From positions 62,001-126,000 of the forward strand of contig NZ_JMEX01000004.1 of assembly GCF_000760735.1 (NCBI RefSeq): a DNA stretch of 64,000 bases. The letters are read 5' to 3'. The first letter of the stretch is position 1; each line of letters begins with the position of its first letter. A program made the position numbers and the translations under genes. This DNA comes from Rhodococcoides fascians A44A (GTDB taxonomy: Bacteria > Actinomycetota > Actinomycetes > Mycobacteriales > Mycobacteriaceae). Shown here one piece after another: positions 32,081 to 40,980 of the stretch. The notes beneath the pieces were generated by a model. It did not search any database. It saw only the letters and a program-made list of their open reading frames with translations, and was not told where the DNA came from.

Positions 32081-32475
32081 TTGGAGGCCGCACGGCGCGC
32101 TTCTTCCTTCGCCTTGACGCGTTCGGCTTCGGCTCGCACTTCCTTCTGCAGCCGCTGTTCCTTCACGAGCCAGTCCGGCTTGTCGGCGAGCAACGTCTCG
32201 ATCTGTTCCGACGTCAGCGCTTCGGTCACGCCCGACCTGCCGAGTCCCGCGATGGAAATCCCGAGCTTGCGCGCGATGACGTCCTTCGGGAACGGGCCGT
32301 GCTGCTGCAGGTCCGCCAACCACTGCGGCGGATTCTGCCTCAGTGCGTCGAGTTCGGAGCGGCTCACGGGAGTCGACTGAAACTCCTGCGGGGCCGCAGG
32401 AAGGTAGATGCCGAGCTTGTTCGCCGCGGTCAGGGGCTTCATGTTCTGCTGATTCTTCTCCGGGCTCACCCGCAC
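32059..32475 (-). CDS. DUF5997 family protein
   Basis: 138 residues from a GTG at 32475 (a GTG at 32469 also fits). The N-terminal MKPLTAANKLGIYLPAAPQEFQ, then LRQNPPQWLADLQQHGPFPKDVIARKLGIS, are what I remember of the DUF5997 family of actinobacteria. The C-terminal 50 residues form a charged helix (KEQRLQKEVRAEAERVKAKEEARR). No catalytic motif is evident. The gene is divergent from a LysR regulator with 72 nt between, a pairing that suggests joint control. Confidence 0.75.
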   Translation of the reverse strand: MRVSPEKNQQNMKPLTAANKLGIYLPAAPQEFQSTPVSRSELDALRQNPPQWLADLQQHGPFPKDVIARKLGISIAGLGRSGVTEALTSEQIETLLADKPDWLVKEQRLQKEVRAEAERVKAKEEARRAASNRPQKLR

Positions 32476-32547
32476 AGCCTATCTTCCCCACGCAGTGCTC
32501 GATGCCACCGTCCGGGCTCTCGCCGGTTCTCGCATAGTGTTGACCAC

Positions 32548-33546
32548 GTGAATTTCGACGTGCAGGTGCTCCGCTGGTACATCGCCGTGGCCGAGGAACT
32601 GCACTTCGCACGCGCGGCGAAGAAGCTGAACATCGCCAGGACGAAACTCAGCGCGGCTGTCATCGACATGGAAGCAGAACTCGGGTACCCACTGTTTCGT
32701 CCCGGCGTGAGCCCGACCCAGTTGTCCGCCGAAGGCCGGGAGTTTCTCGTGACCGCCCGGGCTCGCGTCGCCGAGGACGACACAAGACTCCGCGCCGAGG
32801 CCGCGCGCAAGGCCGCCGAAGTCGCCACCCTCACTGTCGGGTTCACCGAGGGCGTGACCCCGACGAAGTGGAGCCGGATCTGGGCCGAGCGATTCGAGGA
32901 CATCACCCTCGAGCTGGTCCCCACCACAGTCGACACCCAGCTCGACTTGCTCAGAAGCGGTGCCGTCGACGCCGGCTTCGTTCGGCTGCCGGTCGATCGG
33001 AACGGGCTGAGTGTCGTTGCGCTGTACGAAGAAGTCCCTGTGGTCGTTGTGCCGAAGGATCACGCGGTAGCCGCGTTCGACCGGGTCGCGGTGACCGATC
33101 TCGCCGACGAGCACCTCCTGCAGTCACCCGAGGAGATACCGGAGTGGGCGGCAGTCGCCACCGAGATCGCCGACGGTACGGCCCTCCCGATCCCGGACAT
33201 CGGGTCCAATTCGGAACTTGTCGAATACGTCGCTGCCGGTCTGGGGCTCGCCATCGTCCCTCAGTCCATCGCGCGGCTGCACGCTCGGAAGGATCTCGTG
33301 TATCGGCCGGTGGACGGGGTGGCCGGATCCACGGTCGCGCTCGCCTGGCCGAGCGACAAGAACACCGAGAACGTCGAGGAATTCTTCGGCATCGTCCGCG
33401 GCAGATCGGCGCGCAGCTCTCGAGGCAAGACAGCGGACCAGACCCGAAAGCCGAATCAGGTCAAGAAGCCCGCAGCGCCGAAAGGGAAGACGCAGAGCGG
33501 GAAAGCACCACGCAAGGCGGGGCCGCGTAAGCGTCCCAAGCGCTGA
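32548..33546 (+). CDS. LysR family transcriptional regulator with a basic C-terminal tail
   Basis: 332 residues from the GTG at 32548. Upstream in-frame codons run through the ychJ-like gene in another frame and are rejected. The N-terminal winged helix is VLRWYIAVAEELHFARAAKKLNIARTKLSAAVIDMEAELGYPLFRP, followed by a periplasmic-binding-type effector domain (about 90-280) with VPKDHAVA and VAAGLGLAIVPQS. Residues 286-332 are a disordered tail with about 18 Lys/Arg in 47 residues, rich in Pro and Ala, like linker histone H1. It is divergent from the DUF5997 gene, the likeliest target. The effector is unknown. Confidence 0.88.
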   Translation: MNFDVQVLRWYIAVAEELHFARAAKKLNIARTKLSAAVIDMEAELGYPLFRPGVSPTQLSAEGREFLVTARARVAEDDTRLRAEAARKAAEVATLTVGFTEGVTPTKWSRIWAERFEDITLELVPTTVDTQLDLLRSGAVDAGFVRLPVDRNGLSVVALYEEVPVVVVPKDHAVAAFDRVAVTDLADEHLLQSPEEIPEWAAVATEIADGTALPIPDIGSNSELVEYVAAGLGLAIVPQSIARLHARKDLVYRPVDGVAGSTVALAWPSDKNTENVEEFFGIVRGRSARSSRGKTADQTRKPNQVKKPAAPKGKTQSGKAPRKAGPRKRPKR

Positions 33547-33551
33547 CTCGG

Positions 33552-33959
33552 TCAGGCTCCGTGGTGGCGCTCGAGGTCCCGCATGCGATCGAGGTCGCGC
33601 AGCTTGTCGAGGTCGCGACGGTCCCGCTTGGTCGGCCTTCCGGCGCCCCGGTCACGTCGAGGCTGTGAGGCCAGAATTTCCTTCGCCGGCGGGGGCGGAC
33701 TGCGGTCGATCATGCATTCCGCGGCTACCGGCGCTCCGACGCGTTTGGCGATCAGGCGGGTCACCACCACGATCTTCTCCAGTCCCTCCACGCGCAGTCT
33801 GACTTCGTCGTCGACGCCGATACGCAGACCGGGTTTCGCCGGGGTGCCGTTCACCCGAACATGACCCGCACGGCACGCGGCGGCCGCTGCCGAGCGGGTC
33901 TTGAACAGCCGGACCGCCCAGATCCAGCTGTCGAGGCGGACGCTCTGTATCTCTGACAT
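33552..33959 (-). CDS. S4-domain RNA-binding protein, Hsp15-like
   Basis: 135 residues from the ATG at 33959. The S4 fold covers about 8-70 (VRLDSWIWAVRLFKTRSAAAAACRAGHVRVNG), followed by a basic tail rich in Arg/Asp (RRDLDKLRDLDRMRDLERHHGA). E. coli Hsp15 binds stalled 50S subunits carrying peptidyl-tRNA; a similar role is inferred. It converges with the LysR gene 5 nt apart, where CTGAC and GTCAG around the stops form a small hairpin. It is 29 nt downstream of nadC on the same strand. Confidence 0.85.
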   Translation of the reverse strand: MSEIQSVRLDSWIWAVRLFKTRSAAAAACRAGHVRVNGTPAKPGLRIGVDDEVRLRVEGLEKIVVVTRLIAKRVGAPVAAECMIDRSPPPPAKEILASQPRRDRGAGRPTKRDRRDLDKLRDLDRMRDLERHHGA

Positions 33960-33988
33960 CGAATTCGAATCTACAAGACGGCCACCGT

Positions 33989-34855
33989 CTACATGTCGAG
34001 CCCGAGATCCAGCACCGTCACCGAGTGCGTCAACCCCCCGACCGCGAGGAAATCCACTCCGGTCTTCGCGTAGTCGCGGGCGACGTCGATCGTCAGACCA
34101 CCGGAGGACTCCAACTTGGTCTGCGGAGAAAGTGCGGCTCGGCGCTGGACGGCCATCTGCGTCTGCCACAGAGCGAAGTTGTCCAGCAGGACCAACTCGA
34201 CGTTCTCGGCCAGTACCTGGTCCAGTTGCTCCAGGCTGTCCACCTCCACCTCGCATTCGATGTCGGGTGCCGCGTCGCGGACGGCCTGCAACGCCGCGAC
34301 GACCGATCCCGCTGCTGCGACGTGGTTGTCCTTGATCAACGCCGCGTCACCCAACCCCATTCGGTGATTCACTCCACCGCCTGCGCGCACCGCGTACTTC
34401 TGCAGCGTCCGTAAGCCGGGCAACGTCTTTCGGCTGTCTCTGATCTTCGCGTCGGTGTCGGCGACCTGGTCGACCCAGGCCGCAGTCGCGGTCGCGATTC
34501 CGGACAGGTGGCACACCAGGTTCAACATCGTGCGCTCGGCGGTCAGCAAACCTCTCGTCGGCGCTGTGACGGTCAGAATCGACTGTCCGGGAACAACTTC
34601 GGTGCCGTCGACGACTCGATCCTCGACCGTGTACCCGTCCACGCCCAACACCTCGTCGAGAACGAGAAGACCCACGTCGATTCCCGCGACGGTGCCCGCT
34701 TGCCGAGACACCACTGTCGCCGTTGCGCGCGCCTCCGCAGGAACCGTTGCAGTCGTGGTCACATCGGGCCCGTACCTCAGGTCCTCCGCCAACGCGGTGC
34801 GGACGATCGACCGGATCTCGTCGGGATCGAGTCCCTGTTCGATCAGCGCGTTCAC
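33989..34855 (-). CDS. nadC: nicotinate-nucleotide diphosphorylase (carboxylating)
   Basis: 288 residues, GTG start 2 nt after the nadB stop. It turns quinolinate and PRPP into nicotinate mononucleotide. Signatures are RDSRKTLPGLRTLQKYAVRAGGGVNHRMGL, KDNHV, and SGGLTIDVARDYAKTGVDFLAVGGLTHS. It is the third gene of the de novo NAD operon nadABC. Confidence 0.96.
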   Translation of the reverse strand: MNALIEQGLDPDEIRSIVRTALAEDLRYGPDVTTTATVPAEARATATVVSRQAGTVAGIDVGLLVLDEVLGVDGYTVEDRVVDGTEVVPGQSILTVTAPTRGLLTAERTMLNLVCHLSGIATATAAWVDQVADTDAKIRDSRKTLPGLRTLQKYAVRAGGGVNHRMGLGDAALIKDNHVAAAGSVVAALQAVRDAAPDIECEVEVDSLEQLDQVLAENVELVLLDNFALWQTQMAVQRRAALSPQTKLESSGGLTIDVARDYAKTGVDFLAVGGLTHSVTVLDLGLDM

Positions 34856-34857
34856 TG

Positions 34858-36480
34858 TCAGCTCACCCCTGTCGTCACGTGCGAAAGGCAGGCCTCGAAC
34901 GTCGATTCGAGCACACCCTCCTCGTTCCTGGAAATTCTGAAACTGCCCAGCAGATCGTCCCGGACTTCGGGATGGTCAGCCCGGGTGTGGCATCCCCGAC
35001 TCTCGGCGCGCTGGCTCGCCGCGAGAACGAGAGCCGACGCCGCCGCTGTCAGCGCCGAATCCTCGAGCGCCGTCCCGTCGACCACGTCGCGGGTGGTGGA
35101 TTCTCGGAGAACCTCCGCGGCGACGCGAAGACCACCCTCGTCACGCACCACACCGGCGCACTCAGTCATCGTCTTCTGCAATCGTTCTCGCGGAACCGCG
35201 GCGGCGGTGGGCACGGACACGTCGACCTCGGGGGTCGGCGATCCGAGTCGTTCCACCGCTGCTTGCCCGACGCGCTCACCGACGACGAGACCTTCGAGCA
35301 GGCTGTTCGACGCGAGCCGATTGGCTCCGTGCAGCCCCGTCCGCGCCACCTCCCCGGCCGCGTACAAACCGGTCACCGACGTGCGCCCCCACACATCGGT
35401 GACAAGCCCTCCGCACGAGTAATGAGCTGCCGGTGCGACCGGAACGAGGTCGTGGGCCGGGTCGATTCCCGCGGCGAGGCACGAGGCGGTGACCGTCGGA
35501 AAACGAGTACGGAAGTCCCGAATCATCCTGGCGTCCAACAGAACATGGTCGGTACCGGTTGCGCGCAGCCGCTCGGCGATCGCACGCGACACGACGTCAC
35601 GCGGCGCGAGATCGGCCATCGGGTGACTTCCGGCCATGAAGCGCACACCGTCCTGATCCACCAGAACAGCACCCTCGCCTCGCACGGCTTCGCTGACGAG
35701 CGGCCTGCGCCCGGTACTGCCCGCGGCGAACAGCACCGTCGGATGGAACTGAACGAACTCGAGATCCGCCGTGTCCGCGCCTGCATCGAGACCGAGCGCT
35801 ATTCCGTCGGCCGTCGCCCCTGCCGGATTGGTGCTGCACGAGAACAGCTGCCCCAGACCGCCCGTCGCGAGCAGAACCGCAGGCGCATGGACGACTCCGT
35901 AACCTCGACCGGACAGCACGAGCGCCCCGACGACGTGCCGCGACACCGTCAGAACCTCGACCACTCGTCCGGCCATCACGACGTGCCCGTCGGCTCGGCG
36001 ACTCGACACCGTCAACGCTCGCTGGACCTCGGCTCCCGTCGCATCCCCCCCGGCGTGCACGATCCGCCGAACCGAGTGCCCACCCTCGCGCGTACGCGCA
36101 GGCAGACCGTCGGCACCGAGGTCGAACACGGCACCCCACTCCTGCAGCGTCGCGAGGGCATCACGACCGCTCGCGACGATCGACCTGACGGCCTCGACGT
36201 CACACAGTCCGCCGCCGGCCCCGCACGTGTCTCGCACGTGCGAGTCGATCGCGGCCTGCCCGCCCGATCCGGGAACAGCGATGCCGCCCTGCGCGTACTG
36301 AGTCGCGGTCCCGGGCGGTCCGTCCTTGGCGATCGTGAGCACGCGAAGCCCGCGTCTGCTCGCCGACAGTGCCGCACTCAGACCCGCGACGCCGCCTCCC
36401 ACGACGACGAGGTCCGCCGACACCTCCCAGGACCCGATGTCGGCCGAGGCCTCCCGTGCAGCCCCCGAGGGTGTCGTCAC
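34858..36480 (-). CDS. nadB: L-aspartate oxidase
   Basis: 540 residues from a GTG at 36480 that overlaps the nadA stop (GTGA). It oxidises aspartate to iminoaspartate for NadA. FAD-binding [39 protein letters not shown], and [12 protein letters not shown] are typical, as is the C-terminal helical domain with [15 protein letters not shown]. An upstream in-frame ATG at 36630 lies inside nadA and is rejected. Confidence 0.96.
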   Translation of the reverse strand: MTTPSGAAREASADIGSWEVSADLVVVGGGVAGLSAALSASRRGLRVLTIAKDGPPGTATQYAQGGIAVPGSGGQAAIDSHVRDTCGAGGGLCDVEAVRSIVASGRDALATLQEWGAVFDLGADGLPARTREGGHSVRRIVHAGGDATGAEVQRALTVSSRRADGHVVMAGRVVEVLTVSRHVVGALVLSGRGYGVVHAPAVLLATGGLGQLFSCSTNPAGATADGIALGLDAGADTADLEFVQFHPTVLFAAGSTGRRPLVSEAVRGEGAVLVDQDGVRFMAGSHPMADLAPRDVVSRAIAERLRATGTDHVLLDARMIRDFRTRFPTVTASCLAAGIDPAHDLVPVAPAAHYSCGGLVTDVWGRTSVTGLYAAGEVARTGLHGANRLASNSLLEGLVVGERVGQAAVERLGSPTPEVDVSVPTAAAVPRERLQKTMTECAGVVRDEGGLRVAAEVLRESTTRDVVDGTALEDSALTAAASALVLAASQRAESRGCHTRADHPEVRDDLLGSFRISRNEEGVLESTFEACLSHVTTGVS

Positions 36481-37580
36481 TCGCCGCCGCCCGGCGTGCC
36501 GATCTCGATCATCCGCTGGACGGACTTGCTCGCCACGTGCGCCGTGTCGAGGTCGACGTGCACCTCGTCCTTTCCTTCGACGAGGCAGCGCAGCAACGCG
36601 GCAGGAGTGATCATCTTCATGTAACCGCACGATGCCCGGTCGTTGACGGCCTGGAAGTCGACTTCCGGTGCGGCACGGCGCAGCTGATGCAGCATGCCGA
36701 TCTCGGTGGCCACCAGAACCTGCTTGGCTCCCGTCGCACGGGCGGCATCCAGCATCCCTCCCGTGGACAGGATCTTGACCTTGTCCTCCGTGACGAAGCC
36801 CTCACCCGCGAGGTACAGAGCCGACGTGGCACAACCGCACTCGGGGTGAACGTACAACTCGGCGTCGGGGTGAGCCCTCGACTTCTCCGCCAGTTCGTCA
36901 CCGTTGATGCCCGCGTGCACGTGGCACTCGCCTGCCCAGATGTGCAGGTTCTCGCGCTTGGTGACCCGCTTGACGTGGGCTCCGAGGAACTGATCGGGAA
37001 GGAACAGAATCTCGCGACTCGGATCGATGGACTCGACCACCTCGACAGCGTTCGATGACGTGCAGCAGATGTCGGTGAGGGCCTTGATCTCGGCCGTGGT
37101 GTTGACGTAGGACACGACGACGGCGTGCGGGTAATCGGCTTTCCACTCGCGGAGTTGGTCCGCGGTGATCGAGTCGGCCAGCGAGCATCCGGCACGCTGG
37201 TCGGGAATGAGGACCGTCTTCGACGGGCTGAGAATCTTCGCGGTCTCGGCCATGAAGTGGACACCGCAGAAGATGATCTCCTCTTCGGGAACCTCGGCGG
37301 CCATCCGCGACAGCGCCAGGGAGTCACCGACGTGGTCCGCGACATCCTGGATGGCGGGAAGCTGGTAGTTGTGCGCAAGGATCGTCGCACCGCGACGGCG
37401 CGCCAGACGCTTCACCTCGGCCGCCCACTCCTCGGTCGGTTCCACCCCGCTGTAGCCGCCGGGGCCGTCGACTATGCCGGCCGCGCCCGCCCACAGAGCC
37501 GCAGTCGCGGCGGAATCCATCACGGCAGAATTGATCACTGCCGAACCACTGGCCCCGAGCCCGTTCGTCCTGCTCGCCAT
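36477..37580 (-). CDS. nadA: quinolinate synthase
   Basis: 367 residues, ATG preceded by AAGGAG. It condenses iminoaspartate and dihydroxyacetone phosphate to quinolinate with a [4Fe-4S] cluster. The three ligand cysteines are in [23 protein letters not shown] and [11 protein letters not shown]. The N-terminus has about 40 extra residues with little homology, so an internal start is possible. First gene of nadABC; its promoter region holds the NrtR operator about 100 nt upstream. Confidence 0.95.
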   Translation of the reverse strand: MASRTNGLGASGSAVINSAVMDSAATAALWAGAAGIVDGPGGYSGVEPTEEWAAEVKRLARRRGATILAHNYQLPAIQDVADHVGDSLALSRMAAEVPEEEIIFCGVHFMAETAKILSPSKTVLIPDQRAGCSLADSITADQLREWKADYPHAVVVSYVNTTAEIKALTDICCTSSNAVEVVESIDPSREILFLPDQFLGAHVKRVTKRENLHIWAGECHVHAGINGDELAEKSRAHPDAELYVHPECGCATSALYLAGEGFVTEDKVKILSTGGMLDAARATGAKQVLVATEIGMLHQLRRAAPEVDFQAVNDRASCGYMKMITPAALLRCLVEGKDEVHVDLDTAHVASKSVQRMIEIGTPGGGE

Positions 37581-37666
37581 GGCGGTACTCCTTCATCGAT
37601 CGTCCGGCCGAGGTAGTGCCGCCGGCGTTTCCGGCGAACGTGTCGGTCCGGCGTACTTCGTCCGGA

Positions 37667-37696
37667 TTTACTTCCTTCAGGTTTTCGACTTACAAT
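37667..37696 (+). promoter_or_regulatory. promoter of nrtR, probably leaderless
   Basis: TACAAT at 37691-37696 matches the -10 consensus at five of six positions. TTTACT at 37667-37672, 18 nt upstream, matches the -35 at four of six. The ATG of nrtR starts at 37704, 7 nt after the -10, so the first transcribed base should be at or next to the start codon. No Shine-Dalgarno sequence precedes the ATG. Confidence 0.55.
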
Positions 37697-37703
37697 CGAA
37701 AAC
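37681..37703. promoter_or_regulatory. NrtR operator between nrtR and nadABC
   Basis: GTTTTCGA, 7 nt, TCGAAAAC: a perfect 8-bp inverted repeat spanning 23 bp that covers the nrtR -10 box and ends at the base before its ATG. Its position between nadA and a Nudix-type regulator makes it the expected NrtR site. Confidence 0.7.
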
Positions 37704-38399
37704 ATGCAACATCGTAGCACCGTCCACGAAGTTCTCATCGCGGTATTCCAGGTTCGCAGCTTCGCCGCAGGCCAGGCGCCGGAACTGGCCGTGCTGCTGT
37801 GGCAACGTGCGCTCGATCCCCAGAAGGGTTCGTGGTCGCTTCCAGGCGGTGTACTGAGCGACGACGAAGACCTCCCCACCTCGGCGCGGCGACAACTCGC
37901 CGAGAAGGTCGACGTGCGCACGGTGGCGCACCTCGAACAGTTGTCGGTGTTCAGCGACCCCGAGCGTGTACCGGGCGACAGACGAATCGCATCCAACTTC
38001 CTCGGACTTGTCCCGATAGTGTCCGACCCCCGACTGCCACCCGACACAGCGTGGCACCCCGTGGCCCGCCTACCGGAGACGTCGTTCGACCACGGAACCG
38101 TAGTGCGACACGCGCGCAACCGTCTTGTCGCCAAGTTGTCCTACACGAACATCGGCTTCGCGCTGGCACCCGTCGAATTCGCGATGTCCACGCTGCGGGA
38201 AATCTACACCGCAGCACTCGGATACAGCGTGGACGCGACCAACCTCCAACGCGTGCTCGGCCGGCGCAAAGTGATCGAACCGACCGGTCGAACCTCGCCG
38301 TCGGGCCGGACCGGAGGTCGACCTCCCGCACTCTTCCGCTTTGCGGAATCGTCGATCAGAGTCACGGACGAATTCGCGGCCCTGCGGCCTCCGACCTGA
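37704..38399 (+). CDS. nrtR: Nudix-related transcriptional regulator of NAD synthesis
   Basis: 231 residues. The N-terminal half is a Nudix fold (HEVLIAVFQVR, GSWSLPGGVLSDDE). The C-terminal half is a winged helix with ALAPVEFAMSTLREIYTAALGYSVDATNLQRVLGRRKVIEPTG, the NrtR arrangement in which ADP-ribose or a relative controls DNA binding. The Nudix box is degenerate: after GGVLSDDE the expected REUxEExGU reads RQLAEKVDV, so hydrolysis is probably lost. It is divergent from nadABC, where M. tuberculosis has Rv1593c. Confidence 0.85.
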   Translation: MQHRSTVHEVLIAVFQVRSFAAGQAPELAVLLWQRALDPQKGSWSLPGGVLSDDEDLPTSARRQLAEKVDVRTVAHLEQLSVFSDPERVPGDRRIASNFLGLVPIVSDPRLPPDTAWHPVARLPETSFDHGTVVRHARNRLVAKLSYTNIGFALAPVEFAMSTLREIYTAALGYSVDATNLQRVLGRRKVIEPTGRTSPSGRTGGRPPALFRFAESSIRVTDEFAALRPPT

Positions 38400-38401
38400 C
38401 C

Positions 38402-38986
38402 TCAGGCTCGGTCGCGCTCGAGAAAGAACTCGCCCTCCGGCGCGCCGGCGGGGTCGCCGTCGTGATCCAGCGGAGTGAACCGCAGATTGTCGTGCGGGTT
38501 CATCGCAACCAACAGGAGCACCACCAGCGACGCCACGAGGGGCTGCACCACCAGCAGCAACGGCGATTCGAATCCCGGTGCGACTGCAACGACGGAGCCC
38601 GTCGCCGGATCGTCGGGCCTGGGATGAACCCACCGTGCGGCAGCGATACCGACGCCGAGCATCGCCCCGGATCCGAGTATCGAACCGATGAGGATACCCG
38701 CGAATTGCAGCGGACCCCGAACTGCCGTCCACGCCCAGACCGCAACGGGCAGAACAATTCCCGCAACAATCGCCGCACAGGCCGCCATCGCCAGCGCATC
38801 GAATCGATGCAGGCTCTCACCGGTCAGAGCGGCTCCACGCCCGGGGGCAACCACGACGAACCTCTCGGCCGGAGCGAGCAACGCCCAGACGATCCCGGCG
38901 AGAACACCGACGAGGACCGACACCGCGATCGGAACACCGAGCACCCGCCACCTCGCGGTCGTCGGCACGTCGAACTGCCCCGTCAC
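38402..38986 (-). CDS. DUF2567 membrane protein
   Basis: About 194 residues from the GTG at 38986, 2 nt after the bsaP stop; a TTG at 38992 is the alternative. Four hydrophobic segments are visible (VLGVPIAVSVLVGVLAGIVWALL, ALAMAACAAIVAGIVLPVAVWA, LQFAGILIGSILGSGAMLGVG, LLLVVQPLVASLVVLLLVA) with a loop containing ERFVVVAPGRGAALTGE. It matches what I know of the DUF2567 family (Rv1591). Function unknown; the conserved bioB-bsaP-DUF2567 order is the only hint. Confidence 0.8.
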   Translation of the reverse strand: MTGQFDVPTTARWRVLGVPIAVSVLVGVLAGIVWALLAPAERFVVVAPGRGAALTGESLHRFDALAMAACAAIVAGIVLPVAVWAWTAVRGPLQFAGILIGSILGSGAMLGVGIAAARWVHPRPDDPATGSVVAVAPGFESPLLLVVQPLVASLVVLLLVAMNPHDNLRFTPLDHDGDPAGAPEGEFFLERDRA

Positions 38987-38988
38987 GA

Positions 38989-39213
38989 TCAACGCCTGCC
39001 CAGCAACGTCGAATCGGTGACTCCATGCCGGGAGCATTCCGCGGTCCATCCGTCGGGCACCACCTGGACCACCATTCGGCGGCCGCACTCCACACAGAAT
39101 CGAGGAGGCTCGAGGCCCAGGGCAACCGCAGGCGAGAGCACCGGTGCGACACCTGGCACCACAGGCCGACCGGTGTAAGCGTCGAATAGCGCGGCACTGA
39201 TCACCCCGTCCAC
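38989..39213 (-). CDS. bsaP: biotin synthase auxiliary protein
   Basis: 74 residues, GTG start 1 nt after the bioB stop. The C-terminal half has three cysteines and a histidine in a compact arrangement, FCVECGRRMVV then TAECSRHG, which fits Fe-S cluster binding. The N-terminus is FDAYTGRPVVPG. BsaP (Rv1590) is reported as needed for the actinobacterial type of BioB, probably to rebuild or supply its auxiliary cluster as sulfur donor. Immediate linkage to bioB supports the call. Confidence 0.82.
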   Translation of the reverse strand: MDGVISAALFDAYTGRPVVPGVAPVLSPAVALGLEPPRFCVECGRRMVVQVVPDGWTAECSRHGVTDSTLLGRR

Positions 39214-39214
39214 C

Positions 39215-40261
39215 TTAGATGGTCGAGTTCAGTGCCTTGATCGGCATCTGCAGCGAACCGAGCAGGTCGAGGTCCTGTTCGGCCGGTCGACCGAGAGTGG
39301 TCAGGTAATTGCCCACGATGACCGCATTGATACCGCCGAGAATTCCCTGCTGTGCCCCCAGGTCGCCCAGAGTGATCTCGCGACCGCCGGCGAACCGCAG
39401 AATCGTCCTCGGCAGCGCCAGACGGAACGCGGCAACGGCACGCAGCGCCTCGGACGCAGGAAGCACATCGAGATGCCCGAACGGGGTGCCCGGACGCGGA
39501 TTGAGGAAATTCAACGGCACCTCGTCGGGCTCCAACGCCGCGAGATCCGCAGTGAACTCCGCCCGCTGTTCCAGCGACTCCCCCATCCCGAGAATCCCGC
39601 CGCAGCAGACCTCCATCCCCGCGTCGCGCACCATTCGCAGTGTCTCCCAGCGCTCCTCCCACGTGTGCGTCGTCACCACGTTGGGGAAATACGACCGCGA
39701 CGTCTCGAGATTGTGGTTGTAGCGGTGAACACCCATGCCTGCCAATCGATCGACCTGCTCCTGAGTGAGCATGCCGAGCGAACACGCGATGTCGATGTCG
39801 ACCTCGTTCCTGATGGCCTCGATCCCCGCGGCAACCTGGGCAAGCAGCCTGTCGTCCGGCCCGCGGACCGCTGCGACGATGCAGAACTCGGTCGCGCCCG
39901 TCTTCGCGGTCTGCTTCGCCGCCTCGACCAGGCTCGGGATGTCCAGCCGTGCCGCGCGAACCGGAGACTCGAACAACCCGCTCTGCGAACAGAAGTGACA
40001 GTCCTCGGGGCAACCACCCGTCTTCAGGCTGATGATCCCCTCGACCTCGACCTCCGGCCCGCACCACTTCATGCGGACGTCGTGCGCAAGAGCGAGAAGG
40101 TCCTCCAACCGCGATTCCGGCAGCCGCAGGACCTCGAGCACCTGAGCTTGCCCCAACCCGATACCGTCCGCCAGCACCTGCACCCGTGCGGTCTCCAGAA
40201 CGTCCGTCCTACCGGACGGCTCCTGCAGGCTCGACCCCGTGCCTACCGATCCGTGCGTCAT
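39215..40261 (-). CDS. bioB: biotin synthase
   Basis: 348 residues from the ATG at 40261, preceded by a purine-rich AGGAGTT. A radical-SAM enzyme that inserts sulfur into dethiobiotin. The SAM cluster motif is [51 protein letters not shown] and [11 protein letters not shown] also match. bioA, bioF and bioD are not in the window. It is divergent from a TetR regulator across two palindromes. Confidence 0.96.
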   Translation of the reverse strand: MTHGSVGTGSSLQEPSGRTDVLETARVQVLADGIGLGQAQVLEVLRLPESRLEDLLALAHDVRMKWCGPEVEVEGIISLKTGGCPEDCHFCSQSGLFESPVRAARLDIPSLVEAAKQTAKTGATEFCIVAAVRGPDDRLLAQVAAGIEAIRNEVDIDIACSLGMLTQEQVDRLAGMGVHRYNHNLETSRSYFPNVVTTHTWEERWETLRMVRDAGMEVCCGGILGMGESLEQRAEFTADLAALEPDEVPLNFLNPRPGTPFGHLDVLPASEALRAVAAFRLALPRTILRFAGGREITLGDLGAQQGILGGINAVIVGNYLTTLGRPAEQDLDLLGSLQMPIKALNSTI

Positions 40262-40302
40262 GAGCAACTCCTGAGGTTCGCCGACTGCGGCTCGAATTTA
40301 GC

Positions 40303-40319
40303 CTTGAACACTGTTCAAG
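40303..40319. promoter_or_regulatory. BioQ-type operator, copy 1
   Basis: CTTGAACA, C, TGTTCAAG: a perfect 17-bp palindrome in the bioB/TetR divergent promoter. It abuts the second palindrome. Confidence 0.7.
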
Positions 40320-40334
40320 TTGAACGGCGTTCAA
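40320..40334. promoter_or_regulatory. BioQ-type operator, copy 2
   Basis: TTGAACG, G, CGTTCAA: a perfect 15-bp palindrome directly after copy 1, with the same TTGAAC half-site and a 16-bp centre-to-centre distance. A TATACT -10 for the TetR gene follows at 40337-40342. Confidence 0.7.
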
Positions 40335-40389
40335 GCTATACTCGGCGTCGATTACTGTCAAAGTCGAGCGGACCGACAAGGAGTGAAGA

Positions 40390-40980
40390 GTGCAACTGCG
40401 CAGAGCCGACGTCCTCGACGGTGCCATTGCGATCCTCGACGAATACGGCCTGGGCGATCTCACGATGCGCCGCCTCGCGACATCACTTCACGTGCAGCCG
40501 GGCGCGCTGTACTGGCACTTCAAGGACAAGCAGACTCTGCTCGGCGCCATCGCCGACACCCTGCTCGCCGACGTCGACGCCGCGACGGACGCCGGCGACT
40601 GGGACGACCAACTCCGAGAACTGGCCCATCGCCTACGCAATGCGCTGCTCTCGCACCGCGACGGTGCGGAGTTGGTCGCCGCGACGTACGCGTCACGGTT
40701 GGTCACCAACCGCATCCGGGAACGTATTGCAGCGGTGTGCATACGGGCCGGATTGCGTCGGGCTGAATCCGAACTGGCCGCGGACACAGTGCTCTACTAC
40801 GTGCTCGGCCAGACCGTCGACGAACAGGCACGCATGCAGATGGACTCGGCCGGAGCGCTCACCGAATCCGCATCGCCTTTGTTCGAAAGCCCGGACCCGA
40901 CAAGCCGTTTCGATTTCGGACTGACCCTGTTCGTCGACGGCGTCCGAGCACGCCTGGGAGACCGAGCGCGACTGTCCTAA
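40390..40980 (+). CDS. bioQ: TetR family regulator of biotin genes, BioQ-like
   Basis: 196 residues, GTG start. The N-terminal helix-turn-helix is [47 protein letters not shown], and the C-terminal domain is of the TetR_C type. In mycobacteria and corynebacteria a TetR protein, BioQ, represses biotin genes through a TTGAAC/GTTCAA palindrome. Here the gene is divergent from bioB with such palindromes between, so the assignment is by context. Its stop overlaps the secA2 stop by 2 nt. Confidence 0.8.
   Translation: MQLRRADVLDGAIAILDEYGLGDLTMRRLATSLHVQPGALYWHFKDKQTLLGAIADTLLADVDAATDAGDWDDQLRELAHRLRNALLSHRDGAELVAATYASRLVTNRIRERIAAVCIRAGLRRAESELAADTVLYYVLGQTVDEQARMQMDSAGALTESASPLFESPDPTSRFDFGLTLFVDGVRARLGDRARLS

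Noticed and set aside
31777..32547. N-terminal extension of the LysR gene
   Set aside because: The open frame runs through the ychJ-like gene and across the DUF5997 gene in other frames. The LysR fold begins at the GTG at 32548.
37681..37703. Rho-independent terminator
   Set aside because: The dyad lies between divergent genes at the nrtR start and its arms are A/T-rich, so an operator is the better reading.
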